DNA from: Adiantum capillus-veneris
Lineage: Eukaryota; Streptophyta; Polypodiopsida; Polypodiales; Pteridaceae
Assembly (NCBI GenBank): GCA_014529385.2
Contig: CM043966.1
Coordinates: 144,322,711-144,386,710 of the forward strand
Length of the DNA: 64,000 bases
Direction: 5' to 3'
In this document: positions 45,106 to 56,685 of the stretch, piece after piece
How positions within the stretch are numbered: the first letter of the stretch is position 1
Layout: each line of letters begins with the position of its first letter
Notes under the pieces: generated by a model
The model's input: only the letters and a program-made list of their open reading frames with translations
Database searches by the model: none
What the model was told of the DNA's origin: nothing
Position numbers and translations under genes: made by a program

Positions 45106-45423
45106 AGGCCCCTCCATCCTCCTTTGTTGACTTTGGTTTCATTATTGGCCACCCTATTTTCAAATCATATATATTATATTGCTTAAATAAATTAAGAGTG
45201 GAGCCCCATGGGAAGAAAAGCATGGGAAAGAAAGATGCTCTTGGCTCCGTCAATCACTTGACCATAATGCACCTCTTGACCATCTGTCCCATGGAAAGCT
45301 CTTGTAAGATTTTTTCTCCAAGCTTTGAGTCTTCAAGTGGGTGTTCAACCGCAAAGCCTTGATGCATTGTCTTCAAGTGTATACCAAGAGAGAGGTGAAC
45401 CAAAATTTGAAAAGCGGACTTCA

Positions 45424-46791
45424 TTGGATGGTGAGATTGATTACTATAAGGCTCGACTTGTTGTAAAAGGTTATGCACAACCAAAAGGTATAAATTATGA
45501 GGAGAATTTTTCTCCAACGTGTTGTATGACTACTGTGCATTTTCTATGTGCATTGGCACCTCATTTTGGTTGGGATGTACATCAATCAGATATTGTTACT
45601 CCTTTTTTTATTGTTGACATATTTGAGGAAGTTTATGTAACGCAGCCTTGCGGTTTTGTTATTAAAGGGAAGGAAGATAAAGTGTACAAATGTAAGAAAG
45701 CTTTGTATGGGTTGAAGCAATCTTGTCGTGCTTGGTATGAGAAAGTTGACACTCATTTGGTTAAACGAGGCTTTCATAAGAGTCCAACAGAAGCACTTTC
45801 TATGTAAAGCGTCTAGGTGATGTACTTCTCATTGTTGTTCTTTATGTTGATGATTTGTTGATCACTGGACCAAATGAGACACATATTGCTGAATCTAAGG
45901 TTTCTTTGAATGCTAATAGATGAAAGATTTGGTGTGGTTGCATCATTACTTGGGTGTACAATTTAAGCAGTGTGATGGTGGTATTGCCTTGTGTCAGACA
46001 AGTTACATAGAGACATTTCTATGTAAGTTTGGACTTGAGGATTGCAAACCTATTTCCATTCCCATGGAAACATGTTTGAAGTTGATTCTTCATGATGGTG
46101 GTGATCCTACCGATGTCACTCTTTACCAAACCACTGTTGAATTCCTTATTTATGTATGCACTACGAGGCCAGATATTTAGTTTGCAGTCTCACAGGTCAG
46201 CAAATTTATGCATAGCCCAGGGTCCAAGCATTCGCAGGTTATCAAGCAGATCTTTCACCACTTGAGTGGAACTTTATATCTTGGGTTTTTTTATCCCAAG
46301 GGGGGATCATTGCTGCAAGATTTACATGCCTTTTCGGATTCAAATTGGGCTGGTTGTTTGACACACGATTTTCCACAAGTGGTTTCTGTTTCATGCTCGG
46401 CAGTTCATGCATATCATGGTTGAGCAAGAAGCAACCTATTGTGGCCACTTCTAGTTGTGAGGCTGAGTATAGGACAATCTTCACAACTACGGTTGAGTGT
46501 GTATGGCTCAAACGCCTTATGGATGATTTGGGTGTTGAACATGACACTGCCAACATCATCTACATTGATAGTCAGAGCGCATTGGTAGTTGAGAGGAGCC
46601 CACTTTTTCATGCTCACACAAAGAAAATTGAGGTGCATTACCTTTATGTCAAGGAGAGACTCTCAGTAAGAGATCAACTTGGCTTATGTGCCAACACAAG
46701 ACAACCTCATAGATCGTTTCACAAAGGCATGTCTCGTGAGAAGTTTGAAGCTTTCCACAAAGCTTTGGGCTTACTGCCTTTCGTGGACTGA
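45424..46791 (+). pseudogene. Copia-3 reverse transcriptase and RNase H, second part
   Basis: It resumes the Copia-3 frame after Ty3-3: DGEIDYYKARLVVKGYAQ, YGLKQSCRAWYEK, then the catalytic YVDD at about 45844-45855 (LYVDDLLITG). It continues through the connection (45920-46180, HHYLGVQF, CTTRPDI) and the RNase H domain (46208-46791, FSDSNWAG, SSCEAEYR, YIDSQSAL, HTKKIEVHYLYV). Catalytic RT and RNase H residues are present, but frameshifts near 45805, 45910, 46350 and 46430 and a stop at 46180 break it. Confidence 0.78.
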
Positions 46792-46867
46792 TCATGTCCT
46801 CAGGCATGGCACTCTCCTTTACTCTATGTGGCAGCTCTTGTTCACCACATCACTCCCATGGGGGATT

Positions 46868-47097
46868 TGTTACCATATATATGTGGTAGTGATGCCTGTG
46901 AAAGCACTTAGGACCATCGTGGCATTTTTTCCGTCACCAGGAGGTTTTTTTCCTTGTGCATTGTATATACGCCCATCACTCTAGGGCTATCTTATCTTTC
47001 CATTGCACACTAAATAATACTACTCTCTATTGTGTGCCTTGAGTTTCCTTCATCTTCTCCAAGCTGTGTGTGTTTCCCTGCAATCCTATTTTCAAAA
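46868..47097 (+). repeat. Copia-3 3' LTR
   Basis: A 227-230-bp LTR without the MITE, which makes it the empty-site reference for 31014-31302. It ends ...TTTTCA at 47094, and three A residues separate this from the TTTGG duplication. Confidence 0.85.
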
Positions 47098-47099
47098 TT

Positions 47100-48296
47100 T
47101 GGTTGGTGAAGATTGATGATGTATGATCGAGATGGAGTGTTGCAGAGACTCGAGAGTCCTTTACAAAGAGGAAATTGGCATGGTTTTGGAACAATGTTAT
47201 GAAGAGAGTGTACATTAGGGCAAAGATCAAGTACTTTTTTGTATTCATATAGGTGGTTTTTGGTGGCCTTCTATTGTACAAGATGTGCATTATTGGTGCA
47301 AGACATGCCACGAGTGCCAAACCAGGGGTGAAAGATGACTAGTAGTCGAGCCACAAGGGGATATCATAGCTCAATATGCATTTGAGAAGTAGGGTTTGGA
47401 TGCTATTGGCCCATTCCCCAAGTCAACAAGAGATAAGAAATACATAATGGTGGACATTGATTATCTTATTAGGTGGGTTAAAGCTAAAGCGGTGAAAGAG
47501 ATAAATGCTAGCACAATTGCTCACTTTGTTTTTGATTGCATATGTTGCCAATTTGGAGTCCCTTGGGTTCTCATTTTTTATCGTGTCCAACAATTTTGGA
47601 GTAATTTGGTGTGTACACTAGTGGAAAAGCTGGGTATTCAACACATGTTTTCTTCTCCTTATCATCCACAGTGCAATGGGTTGGTCGAGAGTGCAAATTA
47701 ACGGATAGTCAAAATGCTTACAAAGTATGTGTACAAGCAGATGGAGGAGTGGGAAGCTAATCTTGACAAGTATTTGTGGGCATACATAACTTGTTACAAA
47801 GTTGCAATGAACTTTACCCCTTATGAGTTGGTTTATGGCAAAGAGGTTGTGTTGCCAGTGCATGTTCGCTTAGGTGCATTGAAAGCTATATGACAGATTG
47901 TTAAGAATCACCAAGATGTTTTTCATGATAGGATTACAAGTCTTGAAGCTTTGAAGATGGACCAAGAAGTAATAGAGGACTTCTATGTGAAGCAACGGGA
48001 GAAATGAGTGGCAAAGTTCAACCAGCACTTGCCAAAGAAGCAGATAGAGAAAGGAGATTTGGTAATGAAGTATGAAAGCTATCTTGATTTCACCTTCCAA
48101 GAGAAGTTTAAGAAAAAGTGGACAGGGTTGTACAAGGTCCATTAGGTTTTTCCCAATGGTACCTACCAATTGATGATGATGAATGGTCGGTTTCTCACGC
48201 ACAGGGTGAATGGTGTGCATCTCAAGCTATATTTTGAGAGAGAGTTGGTGCTTAAAGTGCATCAAGTGTTGATAGAAGGGGTTGTGCAACCAACTT
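47100..48296 (+). pseudogene. Ty3-2 integrase and Pol C-terminus
   Basis: It continues Ty3-2 after Copia-3. The integrase core at 47396-47701 has MDAIGPFP and GLVESAN, but the second Asp motif reads IFYRVQQF in place of SDRG, so catalysis is lost. Then come AYITCYKVAMNFTPYELVYGKEV (47780-47850) and the C-terminal strand region (KKWTGLYKVH, NGTYQL, HRVNGVHLK) up to 48296. Several stops occur. Confidence 0.68.
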
Positions 48297-48315
48297 AAGT
48301 AGAGGTCATTTATAG

Positions 48316-48510
48316 CATGGATAATACTTTGTACATGGAGTCATTTTTACCATGGATAATACTTTGTACATACAATATTGTTTTTTACTTAGCTCATGGT
48401 GTTTGCAGCTAGTTTTGCAGTTTCCAGATTCCAATAGTCATGTTTTTGGTTGAACATGAATGTTCACAAAGGGATTTTGGTTGAACATGAATGTTCACAA
48501 AGGGATTTAG
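48316..48510 (+). repeat. Short tandem duplications before the Ty3-2 3' LTR
   Basis: GGATAATACTTTGTACAT occurs twice (about 48318-48335 and 48353-48370). A 31-base unit with GGTTGAACATGAATGTTC and CACAAAGGGA is doubled at about 48443-48504, so the polypurine-like AAAGGGA is present twice. Confidence 0.7.
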
Positions 48511-48517
48511 GCAATTA

Positions 48518-49503
48518 TGGTGCAACTAAAGTTGATCAATGCTATGAAGAGTGAAATGCCAAGCTATGTGTGCTCTCAAGGGTATGTCAAAGGGATAATG
48601 AAATTATGAAGATCAAGTGCAAGCAAGGAGCAACAGATATGTATGCTTTATGTGATTTTTGGGACATAATTCTCTGCTATGGTTCCTATCAAATATGGTT
48701 GGTTGAAGCGTGAAAAGTGCAAGAATGAAAGTGTCAAAGGTAGCCTTCATTGTGGTCTACATGCCGGTCTAGATGGCTCCTCAATTAGATTTATGGAGTG
48801 AAAGACATGGCCGTTTAAAGTTCATAGTAGTTTGCAGATCCTCGCTAGATTTGGCAGTAGCAGATGGTGGATCAAAATGGATATGAATGCATGAACTTGA
48901 AGTGTTCGACTTATGGTGCATGTCGGTCTTTTTGGATTGACAATCAAAGTTCAAACGACCAAGATATAAGCAGTTGAAGTCTCATCAAGGCTAGTTTATA
49001 TGCAAGGGGTCACCTCAGTAGGTGTGCCACCATGGATTTTTTTAGCCTTGCCAAGGTTTGCATGGAATATATGTGGCATGAGAAGGTTGTAGGAGGTTAC
49101 AAGGCAAAGATCGGAGTCCGCACTAGCGAGATATGCCAGATCAATTTTAGGTGCAGTTGTCGGAGGGGACAAATTTGATGATTTTTTGTCTGTACTCATG
49201 GAATCGGTTTGTGGTCTTAGGGGAGTAAGATCGGGAGAAGATTCTATCATTTCAAGGCTAATAACTTGAGCTATCACTGTGTCTCTATCGGGATCAACTA
49301 GATCATTGGACAGTGAGTGGGGAGAGGTTAAATATGACACCACAGAGAGAGATTTTTTGGTGGAAAATTGTGGGAACTTTTGGGGTTTTTTTTGGGGGCA
49401 ATGCTTTAGAAGATACCATGTGGTGGCCAATTGTCCCACATGTGGGTGCAAGGGCAAAAGCTTTGTGGTATATATATTAAACCATAACTCTAATATAGTC
49501 ACA

Positions 49504-49594
<91 letters not shown>
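48518..49594 (+). repeat. Ty3-2 3' LTR (at least this far)
   Basis: The partner of 28223-29357. It ends in (GT)n (49507-49538) and (GA)n (49539-49594). LTR-like sequence may continue to about 50110, but the truncated 5' copy gives no reference for the end. Confidence 0.63.
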
Positions 49595-49596
<2 letters not shown>

Positions 49597-50117
49597 ATGG
49601 TGCTCCATGGTCTTCCTTGTGTGGGTATTGCGTGTGGCATGCGTAGGTAGAGCCGCTGGTGGCCCATTGGTCGGTGGTGGCAATTTTGGCCGGTGAGGGT
49701 GCTCCGATGTTGTTGAAAGCCGTCGGACGGCCGTTGTATACAATGATGAAGATGTGGAAGCCAATGAAGCGCTTTCATATGGGAGGCTTCAAGGGTCTCC
49801 CCCTTTCAATGAGGAAGAACTTCACACTCCCCCATTGTCACGGCACTGTGACAACCCAAGAAGGGAGGAGGGTTCATGCGTGGTGTGACAAACAAGGCAA
49901 GGTCGAATAAAGTGGTAGTTCACATGCACTCAAGCTGTGAAAAGGGGACAAGTGTTCGACAAGGAAAAAAAAGTGGCTAAAAATTAGAGAAAATGCACTA
50001 TAAGGGTTCCCTCTTTTGGCCATTTTTGGCAAGCAACCATCTAGAGAGTTAGGGAGGAAGCTCCTTGGTGCCAGTACCAATCGCGCGTTTGTTCCCCCGA
50101 ACTGTGTTTGGTGTGGT

Positions 50118-50119
<2 letters not shown>
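49595..50119. other. Probable rest of the Ty3-2 LTR or flanking DNA
   Basis: No gene is seen. GCACTATAAGGGTTCCCTC near 50000 could be a TATA region of the LTR. Otherwise unassigned. Confidence 0.3.

Positions 50120-50157
<38 letters not shown>
50120..50157. repeat. (GA)n at the 3' end of LINE-D
   Basis: About 36 bases of GA directly adjoining the LINE-D 3' end, the same arrangement as in LINE-C. Confidence 0.92.
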
Positions 50158-50160
<3 letters not shown>

Positions 50161-50473
50161 ATTATCGTCCTCGGAGGTCCAATATAACCTATGGGACCAA
50201 AGGTACATGTGATGTAGTATGTGTATGGCTGATGAGTGACTCTTGGTGCTCTACAATTGTGGTAACGAGAGTCGCAATGGAGAGCCCACACTGTGGCTGG
50301 GAGAGAAAAGTGTGTAGGTCTAAGTTATGCCTGAAGATGTGAGAAAAGCAAGTTCGGATGTGACCAAAAGCTGAGCACTCTAGTAGTGTGTTGTACTCAT
50401 ACTCTCGAACTTGCAGTGAGCATAATGTGCACATTCAATTTGACTCTTCTCCATTGCCCCAACGCCCTATCTC

Positions 50474-52315
50474 TCATCGAAGGAAATGGGAGCTAAGCCC
50501 AATGGTTGCGATAGTGCATATCGCGGACAAGGGAGTAGGCTCAAGCATGTAAGTGTGAGTATGGTTTCCTCTTTCAATGAAGAACATGGTTTTGTAGTTG
50601 GGGGCAATATGGGTGGTGTAATGTATGAAGCGTGACCCACCTGATTTCTCCCAAGACGTAATACATTGGCGTTGTAGAAAAGCTTCATTCACTTGGGAGT
50701 CAATTGAAGCATCATGTAGCAAGTGTAATGCATCCCATCTCCCAAACCACTTCTTTATGTCTTGCATCCATCCCGTGCTCAAGATCTTGCTTTTATGCGT
50801 CTTTTGAACTTTTTTGCTTGCTTCCCATGCAATTGTAGGAAGTTGATGTGAGGGGTGTTGACGCATGTTTATCATCTACTCCACAACCCTTTCCATGCCC
50901 ATAATCTCAATTGGAAGAGATGCCAACTCAATAAGTAGAAGCATATATGGTGTTTGTGTCTTAACTTGGAGAAAGTTGGTAAGAAAACACTTTTGGACAT
51001 TCTCAAACTCTTTCCAAGTAGACTTTGAGATGCTCCCGCCCCACACTTCAACTCCATAAAGAAGAACCGGTGTCACCAATGCATCAAAAAGATACTTCCT
51101 GAGAATCCAACAGTTTATGTTTCTTACATTACACATGTTCTCGAATGCATAATATTCTCTCTTTCCCGCTTCCAAACGACACATAGCATATTCATACCAC
51201 TTGTGATTGGACGGAACCTCAAGACCAAGGTACTTAAAGCTCTCAACAACTTCAAGTGTTTCATTGTTGTACACAATGCATGGCTTCTCCTTATGGTTGG
51301 TTTTCATAGGCACGACCTTTGTTTTGGATTCATTTACAATCAGCCCACTATGCAAGCGAAAGTTCTCAAGGACAACCATAAGCTTTTGTGCGTCTTCTAA
51401 AGTGTGTGCTAGAAGCACTACATCATCTGCATACAACAAAATCATGATTACTGCATTCCAAATAGTGACCTCTTCAATGCATTCTTCTTGTATAAAGTCA
51501 AGTACCATTCGTTCCAATTGATCGATGCATAGACCAAACAGAGTTCCGGACAATGGAAATCCTTGTTTAACCCCAATAGTGCTTACACAAATTTTTGAAA
51601 TTTCTTTTCCCATGCACAATTGACAAATCACCTTCTCATAGATTCGAGAAGATGCAAGCATAAACTCACTTGGCACTTGGAGTTCTTCCATCCTTCTCCA
51701 CAAATTGTTACGTGGAATCATATCAAAGGCTTTCTTAATGTCCACAAAACAACAATACAATCACTTGCCTTTCATCCTACATTCCTCGATGAGAACACGA
51801 AGAGTGACAAGATGATCAATGGTGCTATGGCATTGATGAAAATCCGCTTGTCGCTTTGCATGCTTGTCATTATCTTCGGCACAATCACTCAATTTCATCT
51901 CCATTATGCACCCAAACAACTTTGCCATAAGAGACCCAATCATTATAGTCTGGTAGTTGTTTACATTCTTTACATCCCCTCCTTTATGCAAAGGCTTAAC
52001 CCAATTAGTACTCCAATCATAAGGCATACCATGTTGAAGTGCAAGGTTGAACATATCACACATCCACTTATGGGTAAAATCTCCCATCCATTTGAACATC
52101 TCTGGCTTGATACCTTGAAGATCTCCCGCTTTGCGAGTGGCCAACTTTTCAAGCTCACCGCACACATCCTCAATAGTAAAAAAAGAGGGCATACATGGGA
52201 TTGAACCATAAAATGGTATTTTTTCAGCATTTGCTTGCTCATATAATTGCCTACAATGTGTGTACATATCCACTAGACTCAAGTTACCAAAATTCTCAAC
52301 CCGCTTGCCCCTCAA
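50474..52315 (-). pseudogene. LINE-D reverse transcriptase
   Basis: Frames at 51761-52315, 50876-51760 and 50474-50875 are collinear with LINE-C. The catalytic YADD is in LLYADDVVLLAHT near 51410-51435, with KKAFDMIPRNNLW and GVKQGFPLSGTLFGL upstream. A stop after MKGK (51761) and another near 50876 interrupt it. The cysteine-rich C-terminus (MCTLC...LLEC) follows at 50189-50434. Confidence 0.78.
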
Positions 52316-52350
52316 GTTTCTCCAAAATCTTCCACAAGCATGTGCCTTTT

Positions 52351-52541
52351 AAAGTGCACGAGCGAGAGCGTGTGTGAGTGTGTGCAGCGATGGAAAAGAG
52401 AGGAGAAGAGGAGACCTTGTGTTTGCAAGGGTTGAAACTCACTCTCTACATGTGAGCCCCCTTATTCTATTATGTACATAGTGAATAAGTATAGTGGGCG
52501 GGCACTTGGTCTAGCCGGCCACATGGGACTTAACCCTAACA
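52351..52541 (-). repeat. Copia-2 3' LTR
   Basis: A 191-bp LTR matching 55217-55408 with scattered changes, with blocks such as ACCTTGTGTTTG and CTCACTCTCTACATGTGAGC. Confidence 0.87.
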
Positions 52542-52715
52542 ACCTCCCACGTAAAGGCCAATGTGGCCGTGCGAGAGAAAATAAAACCGTACAAAACTTG
52601 TACAAGGCCATCACAAGTATGACCTTAGCCACACTGGCTCACTAAATCTATGTGTATCCAGCTCTAATTGTAGAGGAAGTATAGAGCGATCGACACCATA
52701 CTCCTCACCAAAGGC

Positions 52716-53266
52716 TCACACATCCTGCAGGTATCTCACCATACGCTGCAAAGTACCCCTATGCTCAAGGCCAACGTCAGTCACTGCATGACTTACTGCT
52801 CCCACTGCAAATGCACCTACTACAAATGCAATCTCGGGTCTCGAGACGAGTATCTCGTACATGAGACTCCCGAATTCTGATGCAATCCTAGCAATATCTG
52901 CCAATCTGACCATCTCAGTCAAATCTGGCTCAAAACTCCACTCATGGAAATCACCCTGACACCCGAACTCCGATCTCCTGCACCAACTATGTCATGCAGT
53001 GAACCATCAGCTAGACACACACGTGCAAGCATACCACTAGCATATGTGCTAAACCACTCACGACTCGACATGACATGAAATCTAGCACTCCCATCTAGTA
53101 TCCAATGCGAAGGTAATGTATCGTCAAAAACCGACATAAGAAAGCCAAGAGTAAACATGGAAGCAAAGGCGACATCTCCATCATGCGTAGCCACATATTC
53201 TACATCTGCTCCCACATCATCCAAAGTGATAGCATCCCTCTTGTGCTGTCTCCTGCGCTGTCTCAT
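52716..53266 (-). pseudogene. Copia-2 protease and Pol C-terminal remnant
   Basis: Bases 52919-53266 hold a protease/pre-integrase piece: WILDGSARFHV stands for WILDSGAxxHV, so the active site has changed from DSG to DGS. LADGSLHDIVGAG follows as in Copia-1. A frameshift at 52919 then leads straight into the connection before RNase H (FGSLMYEILVSRPEIAFVVGAF, 52716-52922). The joint deletes integrase and the RT core. Confidence 0.7.
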
Positions 53267-53269
53267 CCA

Positions 53270-53719
53270 TCAAAAACAACGCTTACGTACATGCCCTGTA
53301 TGACCACAATGCCAACACACAACATCTCTATGTCTGCAAGATCGTCCTTTGACTGTAGGCATCTCTCTAGACTCATTTGTGCCAAAAGCAATATTGCACA
53401 ATCTTTGCCATAACTCTCTAGATGTACATGCATCCAAACCAATGCGATAGACAGACTCATTAAGGTGTAACATGATTGTCGAATGTGCAAGCTCATCCAA
53501 GTTCTTCCACTCATTGTCACTCATAGACTCTGGCCTAGCATCCATGCCCTGTAGTAGCAAAACTTGGCCCAACTGAGTCAATGCATCATGCATACCTGCT
53601 TTCCAATGGTCAAAGTTTGAACCATCAAACTTTGTATGGAAAAGCACAAACCTTGACAATGATGTACATGCCAAATCCATGGCGATAACCTGTGACAAGA
53701 CCAAGCACAAGTCGATCAA
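53270..53719 (-). CDS. Copia-2 Gag (open frame)
   Basis: A 149-codon open frame with the Copia Gag (UBN2-like) pattern: KFDGSNFDHWKAGMHDAL, a stretch like LDELAHSTIMLHLNESV, then a basic linker and a zinc knuckle CWHCGHTGHVRKRC (CX2CX4HX4C). It is shorter than usual Copia Gag, so part of the capsid is missing. Being open in an element with no polymerase, it may make a small RNA-binding Gag, or may simply not have decayed yet. Confidence 0.62.
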   Translation of the reverse strand: MIDLCLVLSQVIAMDLACTSLSRFVLFHTKFDGSNFDHWKAGMHDALTQLGQVLLLQGMDARPESMSDNEWKNLDELAHSTIMLHLNESVYRIGLDACTSRELWQRLCNIAFGTNESREMPTVKGRSCRHRDVVCWHCGHTGHVRKRCF

Positions 53720-55216
53720 CTGACAATAGCCAAAGCCTGGCTAACTCATAAACCAAGTACTGTCAAAATACAACATAAGCTGTCTAAGAGAAGTATCATC
53801 AAATATGGCTATCAATGTAATGAAACAAAGTGAGAAAAACCGCTCAAATGATGCCAAAACACCGCTCTAATCCTAGAACACTATGTGGTAATCGATTAAA
53901 CTATCATCAACAATCTCCCTCCTGAAGAGATTACCACATGTATGTCAAATGACATGATCCGGTGAGCAAACACTCTCACAATGCGATGCCAAAACACTAT
54001 GGAAAAGCAACCACTGAGTGACAAATGCAATCAAAACATGATTGCAAACCATGCGCATAAACAAATAAACTCGCAAAAAAAATGCGGCAGAGTTTTGGTA
54101 GTGTTTGGCTATCAAACCATAATAACCATACATGCCATAGACATGCTCAAAACCATGAGCAAATCATGCACAAAATTTGGACTCAAGCATACATGAGCTG
54201 CTCCAAAGTCCCAACTCTTTAAACTCAGAAAACAATCCTGTAATCCGAAACACAAAGTGCATCAACCGCACTTTACAAGCGAAGCATATACTAGCATAAA
54301 CTTGGATGCAAACCAACCAAAATATGGCACAAATTGATGCTCAAAATAGCTGAAAATCAGCCCACATATGCCATTGCAAGGCGAAGAATACCATCCGCCG
54401 AAAAGCGCACATCATGTGCATCCACATGGCAATACAAACGAGCATCAAGCATGTACCAGATGTGTATCAAAGAGCATCCAAATCAGCTGAAAATTCAGCT
54501 CTCAATCATGCTAAAAATGCTTACAAAAACTCTTTGCAAATCCGTGCACCACACTTTCCGAAATCTGCTCAATCACACAAGTCAATGCACATAACCTGTG
54601 ATGAACCCACTCTCGAACCTTAGAGTCCACAAGAATGCATACATCCACAAAGCGTTCTCAACGTATGCGCATAAATGTGTTGAAAATATCTCAACCCACA
54701 CTCTCTTCACTGAGTGCAAAACATCAATGCACAAAACAAGAGAATGACAAAAGCTCAATTTGAGCTCTCCGAATGTAGCAAATCACCACAATATGCATAC
54801 ATAATCTTCAACTTTGAATACCCTGCAGCCTGTCAACTCATATCTTCCAAACCGCTCAGAATTTGTAGAAACTTTCTTTTACAAAGTCGTAGACCACGCG
54901 AAAACGGTTGGGTCACGCGAGAATGGACCTAAAATGTGCTATTTATACAGATCTGTAAACATCTGCACCTGTGTACCCTAGACGTGTACGCAGTTTGAGT
55001 GACGTATGTCAAAATTGGTGAAGATTTTGAAAAAACTTTCTTCTGCAAAGTTGAAGAGGACAAAAAACTAGGTAAGACAGTGAATCGGCTTGAATGAAGA
55101 CGTTTTGATATGCCAAAATAGATCTGCAAAAACGTGCTGCAATTTTTGCTGCTTCTTTGTTTGCCTCCCCGCTGAGCTCCAATGGTGCTCCCAATCCTTG
55201 ATCTCTGATACTAGTT
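53720..55216 (-). other. Copia-2 long untranslated leader
   Basis: About 1.5 kb between the 5' LTR and gag without a convincing frame. Copia-1 has a leader of similar size once Ty3-1 is discounted, so the length is a family trait and may hold packaging signals. Confidence 0.5.
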
Positions 55217-55408
55217 GAAGTGCGCGAGCGAGAGCGTGTGTGAGTGTCTGTAGCAATGGAGAAGAGAGGAGAAGAGGAGACCTTGTGTTTGTAGGGGACT
55301 GAAGCTCACTCTCTACATGTGAGCCCCCTTATTCTATTATGTACATAATGAATAAGTATAGTGGGCGGGAACTTGGCCTAACCGGCCACATGGGGCTTTA
55401 CCCCAACA
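55217..55408 (-). repeat. Copia-2 5' LTR
   Basis: The 192-bp partner of 52351-52541. On its inner side (55202-55213) is a primer-binding-like sequence for initiator Met tRNA. Confidence 0.87.
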
Positions 55409-55664
55409 CCTTTTCTTGGACTTGAAAAACTTGTTGCTTTACTTCCCATCTTCTTCTCTTCTTTTGAATCAATGCCTTATATGTATGCAAATGACTTTGA
55501 TAGTTGTCTTTGTCCATAGTTGCATCAAGCTTTATCAAGGACTTTCGAGCATCTTGACATTATTTATCAAACCACCTTTTGCGTGATCTATCTTTGTTGA
55601 TACCATGGAGATGCTTTATGGCAAAGCATTCTTCCGCACAAGAACAAATAGCTTTCTTGAAAGC

Positions 55665-56560
55665 TTACCATTTAGTTTCCAATGGTACATCATATTGAAG
55701 CTTTGTCATCCAGAATTTTTGCGCAACCATTTCAATGTACATTGGTGCCCATTTGAAATCCATAGATAGAGATAATTTGTCTTTCCTTTGGGTGAGGTTA
55801 TCATGCTTAGTTGCTTCTCCACATGAAAGATCAATACATAAGGTGTGATGGTCAGATTCCGGGGTCCATTGACCAAACATAAAACTCTTTATGCGATACA
55901 TGATGGCTTTGGAGAGTAGCATATAGTCAATCACATTGTCCCCATTATGTCTCCTACATGTAAATCCATTGGTTCCACTCCACAAAGATACACCATTGGC
56001 AATGAGTATACCCATGCTATTTCACATGTGTAAACGTAACTTTCCATAGTGATCCGGCTCTTTCTCATTTATTGAAGTATGATCATACAAGTGAACTTCC
56101 TGCAACTCCCTTGAAATGTATGGCATATCAAACGTTGAGTATCATGTTGCAATGTTTTTGTGCGAGCATTCATATCCCCAAATACAATAACATCACCTTC
56201 ACCTTTGAAATAAGCAATGTCCTCTTCTAAATCAACAAATGGTTGATCTCTATCCATGCAAGCATAAAAGAGGGAATCATGACTAGGAATGTAGCAACCG
56301 GCTACAAAAATTGGTGCTCCTTTTGGTGTCATAATTACATGCTACCCCTCCTTGTCCTCTTTGTTGCTTGAGATTCTTTGACCACATAAATGAATGTACA
56401 TTGTAATCCTCCAAGCCGTTAATCCTTTGTGCATCATGCTCCCAAGTTTCAACAAGAAGTACAACATTGGCTTTGTTTGTTAGTTCATCAATGCCAACCC
56501 CCGCATTCCATGGGTATCCATTACAATTCCAAAATCATATTTTCAATTGTAACTCGGTCT
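55665..56560 (-). pseudogene. LINE-D endonuclease
   Basis: An apurinic-type endonuclease in three pieces. The N-terminus (56390-56560) has NGYPWNAGVGIDEL and VVLLVETWEHDAQ. The middle (56069-56332) has VAGCYIP and the metal-site VFGDMNART. The end (55665-56015) has VIDYMLLS and the catalytic SDH in ESDHHTLCIDL. Frames change near 56335 and 56040. Confidence 0.72.
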
Positions 56561-56685
56561 CATAGGTCACACATCCCTATTTGCTCAAGGGACTTGCCTC
56601 TTCCTTGGGCACATTTTCTTCATGAGAGATCTCCTTGTTTTTATTATTCTTTTCCTCATATGCCTTGCGACGCATATTTGGTTTG

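Larger units (their letters stand above)
42025..45423 (-). repeat. Ty3-3 5' LTR, truncated and interrupted by LINE-C
   Basis: The LTR parts are 42025-42670 and 44938-45423; LINE-C with flanking (GA)n occupies the middle. The intact LTR has CCATGGAGAGAGAGTAAGAG then GTGAAGAGTGTATG at this point (near 35957-35990), so the LINE landed in a short GA tract. About 130 bp of the inner end and an internal part matching 34795-35318 are missing. Confidence 0.78.
52351..55408 (-). mobile_element. Copia-2: 3.06-kb internally deleted Copia element
   Basis: The LTRs are 55217-55408 (5') and 52351-52541 (3') on the minus strand, beginning TGTTRGGG. CCTTTT lies on both sides (52345-52350, 55409-55414). A primer-binding-like CTAGTATCAGAG (55202-55213) lies three bases inside the 5' LTR, and the purine tract ACGTGGGAGGT (52542-52552) precedes the 3' LTR. 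A leader of about 1.5 kb, a gag, a protease segment and a polymerase C-terminal scrap fill the interior; integrase and reverse transcriptase are gone. Confidence 0.87.
50158..56685 (-). mobile_element. LINE-D: EEP-RT LINE split by Copia-2
   Basis: The same family as LINE-C, but longer. It comprises a leader frame with a lysine/glutamate-rich start (about 56570-56666), endonuclease (55665-56560), a linker, then the Copia-2 insertion (52351-55408), then reverse transcriptase (50876-52315) and a C-terminal cysteine region (50189-50434). Joining the flanks across Copia-2, with one CCTTTT copy, gives an open linker (AHACGRFWRNLRGKRVENFG). The 3' end is GATAATAAAA then (TC)n on the LINE strand. Confidence 0.8.
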
